In this document: piece by piece, positions 41,646 through 50,937 of the stretch
Numbering within the stretch: the first letter of the stretch is position 1
Layout of the letters: every line of letters begins with the position of its first letter
NCBI GenBank assembly: GCA_017549765.1
Contig: JAFYNM010000036.1
Location: forward strand, 1 to 62,708
Origin: Bacteroidales bacterium
GTDB taxonomy: Bacteria; Bacteroidota; Bacteroidia; Bacteroidales; WCHB1-69
Direction: 5' to 3'
Length of the DNA stretch: 62,708 nt
Notes under the pieces: generated by a model
The model's input: only the letters and a program-made list of their open reading frames with translations
The model's database searches: none
What the model was told of the DNA's origin: nothing
Made by a program: the position numbers and the translations under genes

Positions 41646-43361
41646 TTAACACCCTTGCCATGCCTTGATGGTCTCCAACGTGGCGGCGGGCACCTCTAAT
41701 TTCAGCTTCTTTCTAAGTCCACCGAGATCGTTGAGCAGCTTGTTGGGGTTGGCCTCTTTGAGTTGCTCTACCGTCAGGATGTTCAGCTTCTTGAGGGCAG
41801 GCAGCCAGGCAGCGTCGATGCCCAAGGCGAGGAAGTCCTCATCGTTGGCCACCGGAGCTTTCTTCTCAGGACGCATCTGCGGGAAGAAGAGCACATCCTG
41901 GATGGAAGGAGAGTTGGTCATGATCATGGCCAGACGGTCGATGCCGATGCCCAGACCGGCGGTCGGGGGCATACCGATCTCCAAGGAGCGGAGGAAGTCC
42001 TCATCCAACACCATGGACTCCGTGTCACCACGCTTACCCAGTTCCAGCTGGTCTTCGAAGCGCTTGCGCTGATCGATGGGATCGTTGAGCTCGGAATAGG
42101 CGTTGCAGATCTCCTTGCCGTTGCACATGGCCTCAAAACGCTCGGTGAGGCCCGGTTTGCTGCGGTGCTTCTTCGTCAGCGGGGACATCTCGATAGGATA
42201 GTCGTAGATGAAGGTCGGCTGGATGAGCTTCGACTCGCAAGTCTCGCCAAAGATCTCATCAATCAACTTACCCTTGCCCATGGTCTCGTCCACCTTGACG
42301 CCCTGCGTCTGGGCGAAAGCGGCCAGCTGGGCCTCGTCCATCTCGGAGATGTCGGTGCCGGTGAAGTGCTCGATGGCCTCGAACATGGTGTAACGCTTCC
42401 AGGGGCGCTTGAAGTCGATGACATTCTCGCCTACCTGCACCTTCGTGGTGCCGTGCAGCGCCAACGCGATGCGCTCCACCATCTCCTCCACAGTGTTCAT
42501 CATCCATTCGTAGTCCTTGTACGGCACATAAAGCTCCATCTGGGTGAACTCGGGATTGTGGAAACGGTCCATGCCCTCGTTGCGGAAGTCCTTGGAGAAC
42601 TCATACACGCCGTTGAAGCCACCCACAATGAGCTTCTTCAGATAGAGCTCGTCGGCGATACGCAGATAGAGCGTCATGTCCAACGTGTTGTGATGCGTCT
42701 TGAAAGGACGGGCGGCAGCACCACCATAGAGCGGTTGCAGGATGGGGGTCTCCACCTCCAAATAGCCCTTCTCATTCAAATAGTTACGCATGGTGTTGAC
42801 CAACAGCGTGCGCTTGATGAAGGTGTCTTTGATATGCGGGTTGACAATCAAGTCGATATAGCGTTGACGATAGCGTTGCTCGGGATCCTGAAAAGCATCA
42901 TAGACCACACCGTCTTTCTCTTTCACGATAGGCAGCGGGCACACCGACTTGCAGAGAATCGTGAACTCCTTCACATGGATGCTCGTCTCGCCCGTCTGAG
43001 TAGTGAATACAAATCCCTTGACACCAATGATGTCACCGATGTCAAGTTTCTTGAAGACGCTGTTGTACATGGTCTTGTCCTCGCCCGGACAGATCTCGTC
43101 GCGTTTGGCGTAGATCTGGATCTTGCCCACCGCGTCTTGGATGACGTAAAAGGAGACGGCGCCCATGATGCGCTGGCTCATGATACGACCGGCAATGCTG
43201 ACCTCCTGGAAGAGGCTATTGTCTTGAGGATACTTCTCCAAGATCTCCTGGGTGGTGGCATTCACTTCGTATTCAGCTGCAGGATAGGGATCTATGCCCA
43301 ATTGCAACAAATCGTCTAATTTCTTTCTTCGGATAATTTCTTGTTCGGATAACTCTGGCAT
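41646..43361 (-). CDS. lysS: Lysyl-tRNA synthetase (class II) with C-terminal extension
   Basis: Charges tRNA-Lys. The ATG at 43361 gives 571 residues. An N-terminal OB-fold anticodon-binding domain ([20 protein letters not shown]...) is followed by the class II core with motif 2 ([20 protein letters not shown]) and motif 3 ([12 protein letters not shown]). The last ~70 residues, after MRPEKKAP, are an extra helical segment ([22 protein letters not shown]...[12 protein letters not shown]) beyond the ~505-residue E. coli enzyme; it looks like a helix-hairpin-helix domain and is, as I recall, common in Bacteroidota LysRS. First gene of lysS-mrp-thyA. Confidence 0.96.
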   Translation of the reverse strand: MPELSEQEIIRRKKLDDLLQLGIDPYPAAEYEVNATTQEILEKYPQDNSLFQEVSIAGRIMSQRIMGAVSFYVIQDAVGKIQIYAKRDEICPGEDKTMYNSVFKKLDIGDIIGVKGFVFTTQTGETSIHVKEFTILCKSVCPLPIVKEKDGVVYDAFQDPEQRYRQRYIDLIVNPHIKDTFIKRTLLVNTMRNYLNEKGYLEVETPILQPLYGGAAARPFKTHHNTLDMTLYLRIADELYLKKLIVGGFNGVYEFSKDFRNEGMDRFHNPEFTQMELYVPYKDYEWMMNTVEEMVERIALALHGTTKVQVGENVIDFKRPWKRYTMFEAIEHFTGTDISEMDEAQLAAFAQTQGVKVDETMGKGKLIDEIFGETCESKLIQPTFIYDYPIEMSPLTKKHRSKPGLTERFEAMCNGKEICNAYSELNDPIDQRKRFEDQLELGKRGDTESMVLDEDFLRSLEIGMPPTAGLGIGIDRLAMIMTNSPSIQDVLFFPQMRPEKKAPVANDEDFLALGIDAAWLPALKKLNILTVEQLKEANPNKLLNDLGGLRKKLKLEVPAATLETIKAWQGC

Positions 43362-43381
43362 GATGTAGATTTTTAAGGGTG

Positions 43382-43389
43382 CAAAGATA
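43382..43389 (-). promoter_or_regulatory. -7 element of lysS
   Basis: Minus-strand TATCTTTG, an exact TAnnTTTG match, 20 bases before the lysS ATG. Confidence 0.55.
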
Positions 43390-43468
43390 ATAAAAATCTG
43401 CACACCCTCAGCATTCTCCCACCTGCCAGTCAGGTTCAGAAAAGAATCTGATTTTTTTGAAAAAAATG

Positions 43469-43497
43469 TTGGACATATTAAAAAAAATGTATTTTTG
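43469..43497 (+). promoter_or_regulatory. Promoter of the SPFH gene (-33 TTG and -7 TATTTTTG)
   Basis: TATTTTTG (43490-43497) matches TAnnTTTG and a TTG lies at 43469-43471 with an 18-base spacer, close to the known Bacteroidota -33/-7 layout. It is one of the better complete promoters in the window. Confidence 0.6.
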
Positions 43498-43548
43498 CAG
43501 TGATATTAAAATGATATTATTTTAATCACATAAAAAAACTATAAAGTT

Positions 43549-44520
43549 ATGGAAACCAAAGAATTTACAAAAAAACTGTCGGCAGGAAACAATGGTTTTC
43601 TGCACCTTTTCATCAACTTGGGGTTGCTGGCCCTTTTCATTTGGGTCGTGGTGGCATTAGGCAAAATGGACTGCATACTGGATGCTAACGGAGAGCCCAC
43701 AGCGTGGCTTCTATTGCCTATCCTCACAGGTATCATCCTCTTTTTCATCTATCTGCTCCATTTGATAGGGTTTATTATCGTACAGCCCAACGAGTCGCGG
43801 GTACTCACCTTCTTCGGCAAATACTCCGGCACGGTCAAAGAGAACGGCTTCTTCTGGATCAACCCCTTTTATGGCAAGGAGAAACTTTCGTTGCGTGCCA
43901 AGAACATGGATGTGGAACCCATCAAGGTAAACGACAAAAACGGAAACCCCATCATGATCGGGTTGGTGCTGGTGTGGAAGATCAGCGACACTTACAAAGC
44001 TTGCTTTGAGGTAGATTCTGACGTCCGCAGCACCATCACGGAGAACTCCATGAAGTCGGTCAAGAGTTTCGACTCTTTCGTGCGGGTGCAGAGTGACGCC
44101 GCGTTGCGCAAGGTGGCAGGCATGTATGCCTACGACAATATGGATCGTGACGACAACCAGATCACGTTGCGATCGGGTGGCGAGGAAATCAACGATCGCC
44201 TGGAAGAGGAGTTGCGCAAGCACTTGGAGATTGCCGGTATCGAAGTGGTGGAGGCCCGCATCAACTACCTGGCCTACGCCGCGGAGATTGCCAGTGTGAT
44301 GTTGCGCCGCCAGCAGGCCGACGCCATCATCTCCGCCCGCGAGAAGATCGTGGAGGGAGCCGTCAGCATGGTGGATCTCGCCCTGAAGAAGCTCTCCGAC
44401 GACAAGATTGTGGAGCTGGACGAGGAGCGCAAGGCGGCCATGGTCTCCAACCTCCTCGTGGTGCTCTGCGCCGACGAGTCCGCCTCTCCCGTCATCAACA
44501 CGGGCACACTGTATCAATAA
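43549..44520 (+). CDS. SPFH/Band 7 domain membrane protein
   Basis: A 323-residue stomatin/prohibitin-like protein. Two N-terminal transmembrane helices (residues ~18-38 and 50-78) are followed by the SPFH domain starting FIIVQPNESRVLTFFGKYSGTV, then a C-terminal coiled helix (YLAYAAEIASVMLRRQQADAIISAREKIVEGAVSMVDLALKKL). Such proteins form oligomeric rings that organise membrane microdomains or associate with proteases. The following Arc-like gene is 47 bases downstream, across palindrome copy E, so the two may share a transcript. Confidence 0.88.
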   Translation: METKEFTKKLSAGNNGFLHLFINLGLLALFIWVVVALGKMDCILDANGEPTAWLLLPILTGIILFFIYLLHLIGFIIVQPNESRVLTFFGKYSGTVKENGFFWINPFYGKEKLSLRAKNMDVEPIKVNDKNGNPIMIGLVLVWKISDTYKACFEVDSDVRSTITENSMKSVKSFDSFVRVQSDAALRKVAGMYAYDNMDRDDNQITLRSGGEEINDRLEEELRKHLEIAGIEVVEARINYLAYAAEIASVMLRRQQADAIISAREKIVEGAVSMVDLALKKLSDDKIVELDEERKAAMVSNLLVVLCADESASPVINTGTLYQ

Positions 44521-44524
44521 AACT

Positions 44525-44552
44525 GTAGAGACGTTCCATGGAACGTCTCTAC
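44525..44552. repeat. Dispersed palindrome, copy E (perfect 28-base form)
   Basis: A perfect palindrome: arm GTAGAGACGTTCCA (44525-44538) and its exact complement (44539-44552). It falls 4 bases after the SPFH stop and 15 bases before the Arc-like ATG. It contains an ATG in frame with the Arc-like gene, but that reading would add ten residues from the repeat and a better ATG follows at 44568. Confidence 0.88.
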
Positions 44553-44567
44553 ATAAACCCAAAATCT

Positions 44568-44756
44568 ATGAAAAAGAACTTCGCCTTACGAGTCGATTCT
44601 GAAGTCTTCGAAGCACTGGAGCGATGGGCTGCCGATGAGTTCCGCAGTGTCAATGGTCAGATCGAGTGGATTCTGGCGACCTCTTTGAAGAAAGCGGGCC
44701 GGACGCCCAAGAAGAAGATGGAAAAAACGGCTGATGAAGACGCGCAACAAACCTGA
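44568..44756 (+). CDS. Arc-family ribbon-helix-helix DNA-binding protein
   Basis: A 62-residue protein from the ATG at 44568 (MKKNFALRVDSEVFEALERW). The beta-strand NFALRVDSEVF followed by helices EALERWAADEFRSVNGQIEWILATSL fits the Arc/MetJ ribbon-helix-helix fold, with NGQIEWIL as the typical second helix, and a basic C-terminal tail (KKAGRTPKKKMEKT). Likely a small dimeric DNA-binding regulator. An upstream in-frame ATG at 44538 is inside a repeat and is disfavoured. Paired with an SPFH gene; no toxin gene is visible next to it. Confidence 0.85.
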   Translation: MKKNFALRVDSEVFEALERWAADEFRSVNGQIEWILATSLKKAGRTPKKKMEKTADEDAQQT

Positions 44757-44797
44757 CCTCCCAAACCTACGATCTATATTTCTTGAACCTTAAAAAA

Positions 44798-44831
44798 CAA
44801 GAGCGGGCGCCCATTCGGGTGCCCGCTCTTG
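44798..44831. terminator. Bidirectional terminator between Arc-like and T9SS genes
   Basis: A 15-base stem: CAAGAGCGGGCGCCC (44798-44812), ATTC loop, GGGTGCCCGCTCTTG (44817-44831), with one G-T pair. An A-run on the left gives a U-tract for the minus-strand gene. It lies between convergent genes ending at 44756 and 44860. Confidence 0.88.
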
Positions 44832-44859
44832 ATGTTGATTATAAGGTTATCTTCTAAAA

Positions 44860-46149
44860 TTATTTCACAACAACTTTAGAGGTATAAACTTTGCCATTTT
44901 GGGAAACCTTCAACATGTAAACACCGGCCTTGAGGCTGGAGACGTTGATGGAAGCGCTGTTCACAGCAGTCTCGCTGTAAACTTGCTGACCAACGAGGTT
45001 GAAGAGTTGTACGGTAGCGGCCTCGTTGCCAGCCAGCGTAACGGTAAGGTTGCTGGAAGCAGGGTTCGGATAAACCGTGATGTTCTCTTTCTCCATATCT
45101 TCAACATTCACATTGGAGCAGTCGTTGCAAGTTACGTGGAAAGCGATCTGAGGACGCAAGTTGGCGGTATAAACCGCACCGGCATCGTAAGCGCCGTAGC
45201 AGAATGCGTTAGAGTTGTACAAGCTGTAGTCATCCAACAACATACCATGGTTGAGGTCGTTCATCAACTCATCAGAACCATAGGTGGTATAGGCAGCACG
45301 AGGATCCTTGTAGCAAATCACGCGGAAGCTGCTGATGTCTTCGGTAATGACAGAGGAAGTGGTTCTGGCAACACCAGGAACGAAGGAATAAGCAAGGGCG
45401 TTCACTTTACCCGTAATGTTATTCAAACCAGCGGGAGCCGGGAATGTCCAGATGTAGAAATAAGAATCCGGAGCCTCATCCTCAGCGGTGAGCAGAATGG
45501 TGTCCAACACGATAGTAGCGTAGTTGAAGGTAACGCTCGGTTTCAAAGAAGAAACATTGGCGGCAGAGTGAGTAGCCTCGTTGTAAGGTACATAATACAT
45601 TTTGAAAGCAGGGTTGCCGCTGCTGCTCAAGCTGGCGACAGACTCGTCATCCATGTTGATGACGTAAGAAATGATCAGCGTATCAACTGCGGTAGCAGCC
45701 ATGTTGGTACCACGCACATAGTAAACAGCTAATTGAACAGAGTCAATGCTATAGGAGCTGCTCGTGGCGATAACCGGAATTTGCTCGCCTTGGCCAGCCA
45801 TTTCCTCATAGAAAGCCACCCAGTCACCATAGGTGAAATCATGAACATGACCCATACCGAAGAACTGAACAGGACTGTTGCCATCGGAATAAGGATAAAC
45901 ACCGATGGAGTCACACATGGTAGGAGGAGCAAAATATTCGAGTTCCTCACCCCAATAGTTCTCCAGATCTTCAGCATAGCTGAACCAGAAAGAAGTGGCA
46001 TCTTTGGCACCGTTGTGAGCTTTCATCTCAGGATTGCCGATTTTGACTGTCATACCGTCATCTTTGATAGCTCTCTTAGTAGGAGCAACCTGGGCAAAAC
46101 CCATGGAAACGATCAAAACAGCTGTTAAAAGTGTAAAAAGCTTTTTCAT
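44860..46149 (-). CDS. Secreted protein with T9SS type A sorting domain
   Basis: A 429-residue protein with signal MKKLFTLLTAVLIVSMGFAQ and a C-terminal type IX secretion sorting domain: ENITVYPNPASSNLTVTL, VQLFNLVGQQVYSETAV, INVSSLKAGVYMLKVSQNGKVYTSKVVVK. The middle (residues ~25-345) is beta-rich with many Tyr/Asp/Ser and no recognised catalytic motif; it includes the short Cys pair NDCSNVNVED before the tail. It is probably moved across the outer membrane and anchored to the surface. Convergent with the Arc-like gene; divergent from the C25 protease. Confidence 0.9.
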   Translation of the reverse strand: MKKLFTLLTAVLIVSMGFAQVAPTKRAIKDDGMTVKIGNPEMKAHNGAKDATSFWFSYAEDLENYWGEELEYFAPPTMCDSIGVYPYSDGNSPVQFFGMGHVHDFTYGDWVAFYEEMAGQGEQIPVIATSSSYSIDSVQLAVYYVRGTNMAATAVDTLIISYVINMDDESVASLSSSGNPAFKMYYVPYNEATHSAANVSSLKPSVTFNYATIVLDTILLTAEDEAPDSYFYIWTFPAPAGLNNITGKVNALAYSFVPGVARTTSSVITEDISSFRVICYKDPRAAYTTYGSDELMNDLNHGMLLDDYSLYNSNAFCYGAYDAGAVYTANLRPQIAFHVTCNDCSNVNVEDMEKENITVYPNPASSNLTVTLAGNEAATVQLFNLVGQQVYSETAVNSASINVSSLKAGVYMLKVSQNGKVYTSKVVVK

Positions 46150-46489
46150 TGTGTTTTTGAATTTTGTGAATAATTTATTGAATTTTTTAAACGTTATTTG
46201 TCACTATATTTCAAGCCCGCAAATATACTATTTTTTTTAAGATGCATTGAAAAAAAATCTTAATATCCAACCTTTTAATTTCCAATTGCTTGCAAATCTT
46301 CCAGCGGCCTTTGCGAAATGCAAAACGAACAAAAAAAAACGGCTTTGCGGAATCATCCGAAATTTTCGTTGACAACACTATCTGTCAGTAATGGGTAAAA
46401 AAAAACAAGTTAAAGACTTATATTCGAGAAAAAGTGTATTTTCGCACTTCTTTTTTTAACATAGTATATAACGATAATATCACTCCCAC
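46150..46489. other. Divergent 340-base promoter region of two T9SS genes
   Basis: A gene-free, A/T-rich stretch. It holds the minus-strand TATATTTG box (46220-46227) for the 46149 gene and a weaker plus-strand TATTTTCG (46437-46444) for the C25 protease. No convincing RNA gene or terminator is seen. The region GCGGCCTTTGCG... AACGGCTTTGCGG (about 46305-46350) holds similar short words but no clean hairpin. Confidence 0.5.
46220..46227 (-). promoter_or_regulatory. -7 element of the 44860-46149 T9SS gene
   Basis: Minus-strand TATATTTG, an exact TAnnTTTG match, 70 bases before the ATG at 46149. Confidence 0.45.
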
Positions 46490-49400
46490 ATGAAAAAGAT
46501 TTGGACCTTGGCATTCATTATTTTTCTAATCAATGCATTATCCGCCCAAACCCCACAATTCACCATTTTGAGTTCCAACCAACAGGAAGCCGTTGTCAAA
46601 GTTTCTTTTCCCGACTATGACGGAGAACTCATTTGCGATCAAAACATCTGTCAGCAACGGCTGCGGATGCCTGGTGCTTATCCGATACTGAATGCGGGTG
46701 ATCCGGAGCTGTTGGAAACAGCGGTCTCCCTCATCATCCCGGAAAACAGCCATCCTACTGTGGAGGTGCTCTCCTCTCAATCCCATATAGAAGAGAATGT
46801 CAACCTTGTACCTTCCAAAGGACGTCTTCTGCGGAATGTGGATCCTGCCACTGTCCCGTTTGTCAGGAGCATGTCCTACCAGATTGACAAGATGCTGTAC
46901 GAAGACACGGTGGTGGTGGGAGAGCCCTATCAGCTGCGCGACTACCATGGTGTCGCTCTGCAGTTCTTCCCCTTTGCCTACAACCCGGTGCAACGCGAAT
47001 TGAAAGTCTATTCCGAGATGACGGTACGGGTGAAGTTCAACAGTACAGGCAACATACCTCAGGTCCACAAGGTGGCAAGCGCTTTCCATGAAATCTACCA
47101 AGATCATTTTCTCAACTATAATCAGGTGAAGTCCACCCCTTTGGAGGAGTACGGCGAGATTCTGATCCTGGCTCCCGACAATTTCTGCGATGCCATGCAG
47201 CCCTACGCTGAGTGGAAGATCAAGAACGGTTACCCTACCGAGATCGTGCCGCTATCTGTCGCCGGCAGCACCAGTTCCGCGATCAAGAGCTACATCACCT
47301 CCTACTACAACTCCCACAATCTGGCCTATGTGGTCATCGTGGGAGACAACCAGCAGTTCCCGACCATCAGCGCAGGCGGCAATGTGAGCGACAACTACTA
47401 TGTAGAAGTGGCAGGCAATGACAAGTATCCGGATGTCATTCTGGGCAAGATTTCTGCAGAAACGGTCGCGCAGGTGACCACGCAGGTCAACAAGTTCATC
47501 CAGTATGAACGCAATCCCGTCGTGACCTCCCACTTTCCCAAATTCGTCGGCATTGCCTCCAACCAAGGTCCTGGGGACAACAACGAATATGACTATCAAC
47601 ATATCCGCAACATTGACAACACGCTCCAATCATACACTTACACCTCCGGTTATGAGTTCTTTGAGGGCAGCCAAGGCGGTTTAGATGCTTCTGGCGACCC
47701 TACCGCGGCAATGGTCAGCAATGCGCTCAACTCCGGTGCGGGCATCATCAACTATACGGGTCACGGAGATGTGACCATGTGGGTCTCCTCCAACTTCACC
47801 AACTCGCATGTCAACAACCTGACCAACGACAACATGCTGCCTTTCATCTTCTCGGTAGCCTGTGTCAACGGTTCCTATTCCGGAACCACCTGCTTTGCGG
47901 AGGCTTGGCTTCGCGCCACCCATAACGGCCAGCCTTCCGGCGCTGTGGGCACGTTGATGTCCACCATCAACCAACCCTGGAACTCCCCCATGTGCGCACA
48001 AGACCACATGATTCAGATTCTCACCAGCACCTCCACCTCCGTCAGCCAGAAACGCACCTTCGGCGGCATTGCCTTCAACGGCCTCATCAAGATGCTGGAT
48101 GACTACAACGACTATGAGGTGACCCGTACTTGGATTCTCTTCGGCGATCCCGCCCTGATGGTCCGCACGACTGTGCCCCAGACCCTGACCGTCAACTACG
48201 ACAACCTGATACCGCTGGGGACAACGTCCGTGGACTTCACCTGCCCGGTGGAAGGCGCCCGCATCACCTTGACCAGCCATAACGAGATCCTCGCCACCGG
48301 ACTGGTCAGCAACGGCAGCCTCTCTCTCAACATCCCGTCATCCCTCACCCCCAACGACTCCATTATCATGCTGGCAGCCGCACCCAACTACCTCCCGACA
48401 GAAGGAGTCATCCAACTCTTCGTGCAGAACGGCCCATACATCCTCTGCAAGGACATTTCCTTCTCCGATAACGGTAACAACAATGGAGAGGCAGACTATG
48501 GAGAGACCGTCGCTGCCAATGCCACCTTCAGCAATGTAGGCAACGAGTCCGCACAGAATATCTCCGTGACGGTCACCTCCAACGACCCCTATCTCACCAT
48601 CCTGAATGGTTCTCACAACATCAGCTCTATGGCCGCCAATGCCACGGAAATACGCAACAACACCTTCTCTTTCCGCGTGGCCTCCAATGTGCCCGCCTTC
48701 CACAACGCCAACGTACACATGGTGATCCATTTCGGAGACAAGAGCGTTGAGAAAGACTTCGTCATCCCACTTCATGCCCCACAACTCAACATCTTGGAGA
48801 ACATCACCATCAACGACGCTTCCTTAGGCAATGGCAACCATCGCCTTGACTTCGGCGAGCACTCTCATATCTCCCTTGAGGTGATGAATACCGGCAACGG
48901 CACAGCCGGCGAGGGCACCCTCTATCTCAACAGCACCGATGGCAAGCTCACCGTGTACAGACTCCCAAACGACATACCCTCACTCTCTGCGAACCAGAGT
49001 CATTCATCGATCTACCGTATCAAGGTTAATCCTTCTGTGACGCAATCCTGCGTGGCAGAGCTGAGAGCCCTTTATCGGGTGGGTGATTATGAGGTGGAAC
49101 GCATGATGTACGTCAAGATCGGCATCGTGACGGAAGACTGGGAGAGCGGTGACTTCTCCTCTTTCTCCTGGAACCCAGGCGGCAACAACAACTGGACTCT
49201 CACCACGCAGAATCCATACGAAGGAACGTATGCCGTCCGCTCGGCAACCATCGGCAACAACGCCTCCAGCACCCTCTCCATCAGCTGGGAATGCTCCACA
49301 GCCGACACGATCTCCTTCTACTATTGGGTATCTTCCGAAGAGGGATACGACAAGCTGAGCTTCAAGATCGACAACTCCGAAAAGGGCAGCTGGAGCGGCA

Positions 49401-49813
49401 ATATCGGCTGGACCCGCGCCGCTTTCCCGGTGAGCGCCGGTCATCACACCTTCTCCTGGACCTACTCCAAAGACCAATATATGACTGCAGGCAGCGATAT
49501 GGCCAAGATCGACTACGTCGTCTTCCCGCCCTCCAACAATCCGACCAGTGTGGAAGAGTTCGTCAGCACCACCTCTGTGACGGTCATGCCGAACCCCACC
49601 ACCGACAATATCCGCATCGTCCTGCAGGAGGATGCCAATATCGGCAGTTTACACTATGAACTTTACGACCTGTCCGGCAGAATGCTGCAGCAAGACATGT
49701 TGAACGACTACAGCACGACCATCTCGTTGAACCACTACGCCAACGGCATGTACTTCCTCGTCGTCCGAGACGCCCAGCAGGTAATCCATAACACAAAGGT
49801 CATCAAGCAGTAA
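46490..49813 (+). CDS. Gingipain-like C25 cysteine protease, T9SS-secreted
   Basis: A 1107-residue secreted protease. Signal MKKIWTLAFIIFLINALSAQ. A propeptide-like N-terminal region is followed by the C25 catalytic domain: EWKIKNGYPTEIVPLSV, YVVIVGDNQQFPT, YPDVILGKISAET, the catalytic His425 in NYTGHGDVTMW and Cys458 in SVACVNGSY. The His-Cys spacing of 33 residues equals that in gingipain RgpB (His211-Cys244). C-terminal to it are Ig-like domains, then a T9SS type A tail (TSVTVMPNPTTDNIRIVL, YELYDLSGRMLQQ, YANGMYFLVVRDAQQVIHNTKVIKQ). Its stop overlaps surE by 1 base. Substrate specificity (Arg or Lys) cannot be read from sequence alone. Confidence 0.93.
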   Translation: MKKIWTLAFIIFLINALSAQTPQFTILSSNQQEAVVKVSFPDYDGELICDQNICQQRLRMPGAYPILNAGDPELLETAVSLIIPENSHPTVEVLSSQSHIEENVNLVPSKGRLLRNVDPATVPFVRSMSYQIDKMLYEDTVVVGEPYQLRDYHGVALQFFPFAYNPVQRELKVYSEMTVRVKFNSTGNIPQVHKVASAFHEIYQDHFLNYNQVKSTPLEEYGEILILAPDNFCDAMQPYAEWKIKNGYPTEIVPLSVAGSTSSAIKSYITSYYNSHNLAYVVIVGDNQQFPTISAGGNVSDNYYVEVAGNDKYPDVILGKISAETVAQVTTQVNKFIQYERNPVVTSHFPKFVGIASNQGPGDNNEYDYQHIRNIDNTLQSYTYTSGYEFFEGSQGGLDASGDPTAAMVSNALNSGAGIINYTGHGDVTMWVSSNFTNSHVNNLTNDNMLPFIFSVACVNGSYSGTTCFAEAWLRATHNGQPSGAVGTLMSTINQPWNSPMCAQDHMIQILTSTSTSVSQKRTFGGIAFNGLIKMLDDYNDYEVTRTWILFGDPALMVRTTVPQTLTVNYDNLIPLGTTSVDFTCPVEGARITLTSHNEILATGLVSNGSLSLNIPSSLTPNDSIIMLAAAPNYLPTEGVIQLFVQNGPYILCKDISFSDNGNNNGEADYGETVAANATFSNVGNESAQNISVTVTSNDPYLTILNGSHNISSMAANATEIRNNTFSFRVASNVPAFHNANVHMVIHFGDKSVEKDFVIPLHAPQLNILENITINDASLGNGNHRLDFGEHSHISLEVMNTGNGTAGEGTLYLNSTDGKLTVYRLPNDIPSLSANQSHSSIYRIKVNPSVTQSCVAELRALYRVGDYEVERMMYVKIGIVTEDWESGDFSSFSWNPGGNNNWTLTTQNPYEGTYAVRSATIGNNASSTLSISWECSTADTISFYYWVSSEEGYDKLSFKIDNSEKGSWSGNIGWTRAAFPVSAGHHTFSWTYSKDQYMTAGSDMAKIDYVVFPPSNNPTSVEEFVSTTSVTVMPNPTTDNIRIVLQEDANIGSLHYELYDLSGRMLQQDMLNDYSTTISLNHYANGMYFLVVRDAQQVIHNTKVIKQ

Positions 49814-50586
49814 TGGCACACAAGCCCCTCATATTGATAGTCAATGACGATGGCTACGAGGCCACCGGTCTGGAAGCCATGGTCGAGATTGCCAAAGAGT
49901 TTGGCGAGGTGACTGTAGTGGTCCCCGACAAGACGCGGTCGGCCATGAGCCATGCCATCACCATGAATGAGCCGTTGCATGTACGGCAATACAGACAGGA
50001 GGAGGGTGTGACCTACTGGCGCACCAACGGCACCCCGGTGGACTGTGTCAAGATAGGCCAGCGCGTCGTGTTGCGCGACCGCCAGATCGACCTCATCCTC
50101 TCGGGCATCAACCACGGCTCCAACTCCTCCGTCAGCGTGCTCTACTCCGGCACCATCGGCGCCGCCATCGAGGCCTCCTTCTCCCACCCCGCCGTGGGCT
50201 TGTCCCTTCTGGACTACTCTCCCAACGCAGACTTCACCGCCGCTGTCCACTTTGGCAAAATCATCGTCGGAGAAGTCCTGAAACACGGCCTTCCCCCTCA
50301 TACCTGCCTGAATGTCAACTTCCCCAACGTGCCCATCGAAGAGATCAAGGGCATCCGCGTGACAAGACAGACCGACGGCTACTGGTATCAAGACTTGGAG
50401 GAACGGGTGGACCCACACGGACGCAAGTACTACTGGCTTACCGGACATCTTGTCAACACCGACCCCCACGAGGACACCTGCGAATGGGCCTTGGCTCACA
50501 ACTACATCTCCATTCAGCCCGTCCAATACGACATGACCGCACATCAACACATCAATGCATTAAAATATTTGGAAAATGTTCAATAA
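49813..50586 (+). CDS. surE: 5'/3'-nucleotidase SurE
   Basis: Metal-dependent phosphatase acting on nucleoside monophosphates and linked to stress survival. A 257-residue protein with the metal-binding Asp pair in LILIVNDDGYEATGLEAM, the family stretch APDKTRSAMSHAITM-like VVPDKTRSAMSHAITM, SGINHGSNSSVSVLYSGTIGAAIEA and NVNFPNVP. Its ATG uses the last base of the C25 protease stop (TAATG). It overlaps the next small gene by 11 bases. Confidence 0.95.
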   Translation: MAHKPLILIVNDDGYEATGLEAMVEIAKEFGEVTVVVPDKTRSAMSHAITMNEPLHVRQYRQEEGVTYWRTNGTPVDCVKIGQRVVLRDRQIDLILSGINHGSNSSVSVLYSGTIGAAIEASFSHPAVGLSLLDYSPNADFTAAVHFGKIIVGEVLKHGLPPHTCLNVNFPNVPIEEIKGIRVTRQTDGYWYQDLEERVDPHGRKYYWLTGHLVNTDPHEDTCEWALAHNYISIQPVQYDMTAHQHINALKYLENVQ

Positions 50587-50887
50587 ACTTAGAAAAGACT
50601 CTTACGTGATTGGCATCCTGCTTGGCGTGCTCGTCCCCGCCATCTGCTTTGGCCTTCTGTACGGCATCCTGATGCTGCTTGTTCACTTCAAACCCGACAT
50701 GCTTGTCAACAACCCCAACCTGATGAGGACCATCCTTCCCAAATTCGTGCTCATCGGCATCATCCCCTCGGTATTGCTGCTTCGCTATTACCTGCTGAAG
50801 CTGAAATACGACAAGACAGGGCGCGGCATCCTGATCGCCACTTTTGTTATCGCCATCGTGTTCGCCATCCTGCATTTCACCTTATAA
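50576..50887 (+). CDS. Hypothetical small membrane protein after surE
   Basis: A 103-residue protein with about three transmembrane helices (residues ~11-35, 55-67, 84-102) and a basic linker between the second and third (LLRYYLLKLKYDKTGRG). The ATG overlaps the surE end by 11 bases, indicating tight coupling, and a terminator follows 18 bases after the stop. Family not recognised; Bacteroidota often have a small membrane protein at this position. Function unknown. Confidence 0.75.
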   Translation: MFNKLRKDSYVIGILLGVLVPAICFGLLYGILMLLVHFKPDMLVNNPNLMRTILPKFVLIGIIPSVLLLRYYLLKLKYDKTGRGILIATFVIAIVFAILHFTL

Positions 50888-50905
50888 CAATAAAAACCAT
50901 GACAT

Positions 50906-50935
50906 AAAAAAAGCCCGTTTTAAAACGGGCTTTTT
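50906..50935. terminator. Bidirectional terminator between surE operon and yicC
   Basis: GCCCGTTTTAAAACGGGC (50913-50930) is a perfect palindrome flanked by seven A on the left and five T on the right, so it can stop transcription from both directions. It sits between the convergent genes ending at 50887 and 50938. Confidence 0.9.
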
Positions 50936-50937
50936 GC

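Noticed and set aside
41763-43319. Long open frame of about 518 codons on the plus strand across lysS
   Set aside because: Antisense shadow of lysS; rich in Leu/His with no recognisable family.
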